In this document: in pieces, positions 44,136-44,707 of the stretch
Layout of the letters: every line of letters starts with the position of its first letter
Numbering within the stretch: the first letter of the stretch is position 1
Assembly: GCA_017991615.1 (NCBI GenBank)
Contig: JAGOQF010000004.1
Coordinates: 1-44,707, forward strand
Reading direction: 5' to 3'
Length of the DNA: 44,707 nt
From: Candidatus Shapirobacteria bacterium
GTDB lineage: Bacteria; Patescibacteriota; Microgenomatia; UBA12405
Translations under genes and position numbers: made by a program
The notes under the pieces: generated by a model
The model's input: only the letters and a program-made list of their open reading frames with translations
Database searches by the model: none
Told to the model about the DNA's origin: nothing

Positions 44136-44707
44136 AATCTTTAATTTAGCTTCCTTGTTAAGATTAAGGGAAGTGTTTTTTGCAGTTGCAAGGGATGGAG
44201 GGTTTGTTGAATTAAATAATTTTATAAGATGGTGGCAGTTGGGTTGGTTAAATTCGCGGGGATAGCCGCAAAGATAATCGGGATAGCAACAACCGTGACA
44301 GTTAGATTGTAGATCGTAGATTGTAGATCGTAGAGAACAAGAGTTACAAGTATTTAATGAATTGAGGAAGTTGTTGATATAGATTGAGGGGTGGTCGGAG
44401 ATTTTACCTAAAGGTAGGTATGATTCACAACAACCAGTGATGATGCCGGTGGATTGGAGGGAGAGCTGGAAACAGCCAAAATTTTTGGCAGGGAAGGTAG
44501 GGTAATGGAGTTTGATATCAAGACACTGGTTGGGGGTCAGGGAGAGATGGCGGTCAGTGAGATAAGTAAAATTTAGAGCTTTAGACTTATAGAGCTTTAG
44601 GGCTTTAGTGAGGGATTTAGGAAAGGAATTGCGGTAGGGGTAGGAGTCTTTGGTAATTAAAAACATAATCCCGATAGGGAAACCAAGTTTCTGAGCTTGT
44701 TTGATAT
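44097..44707 (-). CDS. C-terminal part of a radical-SAM-like protein (runs off the window)
   Basis: The frame is open to the window edge, so only the last roughly 203 residues are seen. The upstream end reads QAQKLGFPIGIMFLITKD, like the late barrel strands of radical SAM enzymes. A cysteine-rich end follows: TGIITGCCESYLP, LNTCNSCSLRS, SNCHGCCYPDYLCGYP, QPNC, comparable to SPASM-type auxiliary cluster regions. The CxxxCxxC motif would lie outside the window. Two repeats have entered it: a 14-nt tandem (44307-44333) encoding part of SCSLRSTIYDLQ, and the palindrome forming the C-terminus. It precedes the EpmA-like gene by 35 nt. Confidence 0.6.
   Translation of the reverse strand, partial: IKQAQKLGFPIGIMFLITKDSYPYRNSFPKSLTKALKLYKSKALNFTYLTDRHLSLTPNQCLDIKLHYPTFPAKNFGCFQLSLQSTGIITGCCESYLPLGKISDHPSIYINNFLNSLNTCNSCSLRSTIYDLQSNCHGCCYPDYLCGYPREFNQPNCHHLIKLFNSTNPPSLATAKNTSLNLNKEAKLKIKNPPVKGETLRM
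44307..44333. repeat. 14-nt tandem repeat inside the radical-SAM-like gene
   Basis: AGATTGTAGATCGT is repeated twice in tandem, itself made of AGATTGT/AGATCGT 7-nt units. It is similar in style to the CAGATCT spacer repeats. Confidence 0.75.

Overview
The window reads as a chromosomal piece of a Candidate Phyla Radiation (Patescibacteria) genome, most likely of the Microgenomates type. The signs are AT-rich spacers, compact divergent house-keeping genes, SIMPL-domain and cysteine-rich surface proteins, many unique hypothetical proteins, and an unusual load of short intergenic repeats. The standard code applies: UGA is a true stop in nrdR and tmk, and there is no sign of recoding. This placement is an inference from gene content, because no marker phylogeny was possible.

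Layout. 1-9.6 kb: end of a surface protein, a 2-hydroxyacid dehydrogenase, a mannose-1-phosphate guanylyltransferase, rplJ-rplL with a structured leader, a small operon of two tiny proteins, a deoxyribosyltransferase-like/RHH fusion, a protein with five HTH repeats, and a divergent Mur ligase/ddl pair. 9.6-16.2 kb: secE-nusG-rplK-rplA, then a frameshifted mTERF-like/HTH-repeat gene facing a large unknown gene. 16.3-25.4 kb: a DNA-precursor region with nrdR-nrdJ (B12-dependent ribonucleotide reductase), a PduO-type cobalamin adenosyltransferase, a cobalamin riboswitch in front of an unknown zinc-ribbon gene, a SIMPL protein, and thyX-tmk-prs-glyA. 25.5-31.6 kb (all minus strand): cell-envelope genes (GT-C-like membrane protein, GT2, two paralogues with an unnamed domain), a long structured leader and a strongly signalled 59-aa protein. 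31.8-40 kb: a frameshifted GNAT gene, tandem galU copies, a second SIMPL protein, and a giant cysteine-rich surface protein whose HExxH metallopeptidase end lies beyond an in-frame TAA. 40-44.7 kb: tRNA-Ala, tRNA-Trp and a tRNA-Trp relic, a kinase/dCMP deaminase/HAD run, then a minus-strand operon of a radical-SAM-like protein, an EpmA-like lysyl-tRNA synthetase paralogue and a 53-aa basic peptide.

How the genes fit together. NrdJ makes deoxynucleotides using adenosylcobalamin that the adenosyltransferase can supply. NrdR probably controls nrdR-nrdJ through two boxes. dCMP deaminase, ThyX and Tmk carry flux to dTDP, GlyA supplies methylene-folate for ThyX, and Prs supplies PRPP. The riboswitch-controlled unknown gene at 20122 is the best candidate for a new part of the B12 system.

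Three genome-scale patterns stand out. First, nine or more genes have a -10 box ending 6-7 nt before the start codon, which predicts leaderless mRNAs. Second, a 9-nt repeat family (AAGTTCATC/AAGTTTATA and variants) fills spacers, supplies stop codons, and in one case lies in frame inside a gene. Third, several palindromic or MITE-like elements have entered a tRNA copy, nrdJ, a radical-SAM gene end and leader regions. Three genes are broken, two of them at homopolymers, so either sequence error or contingency switching is possible.
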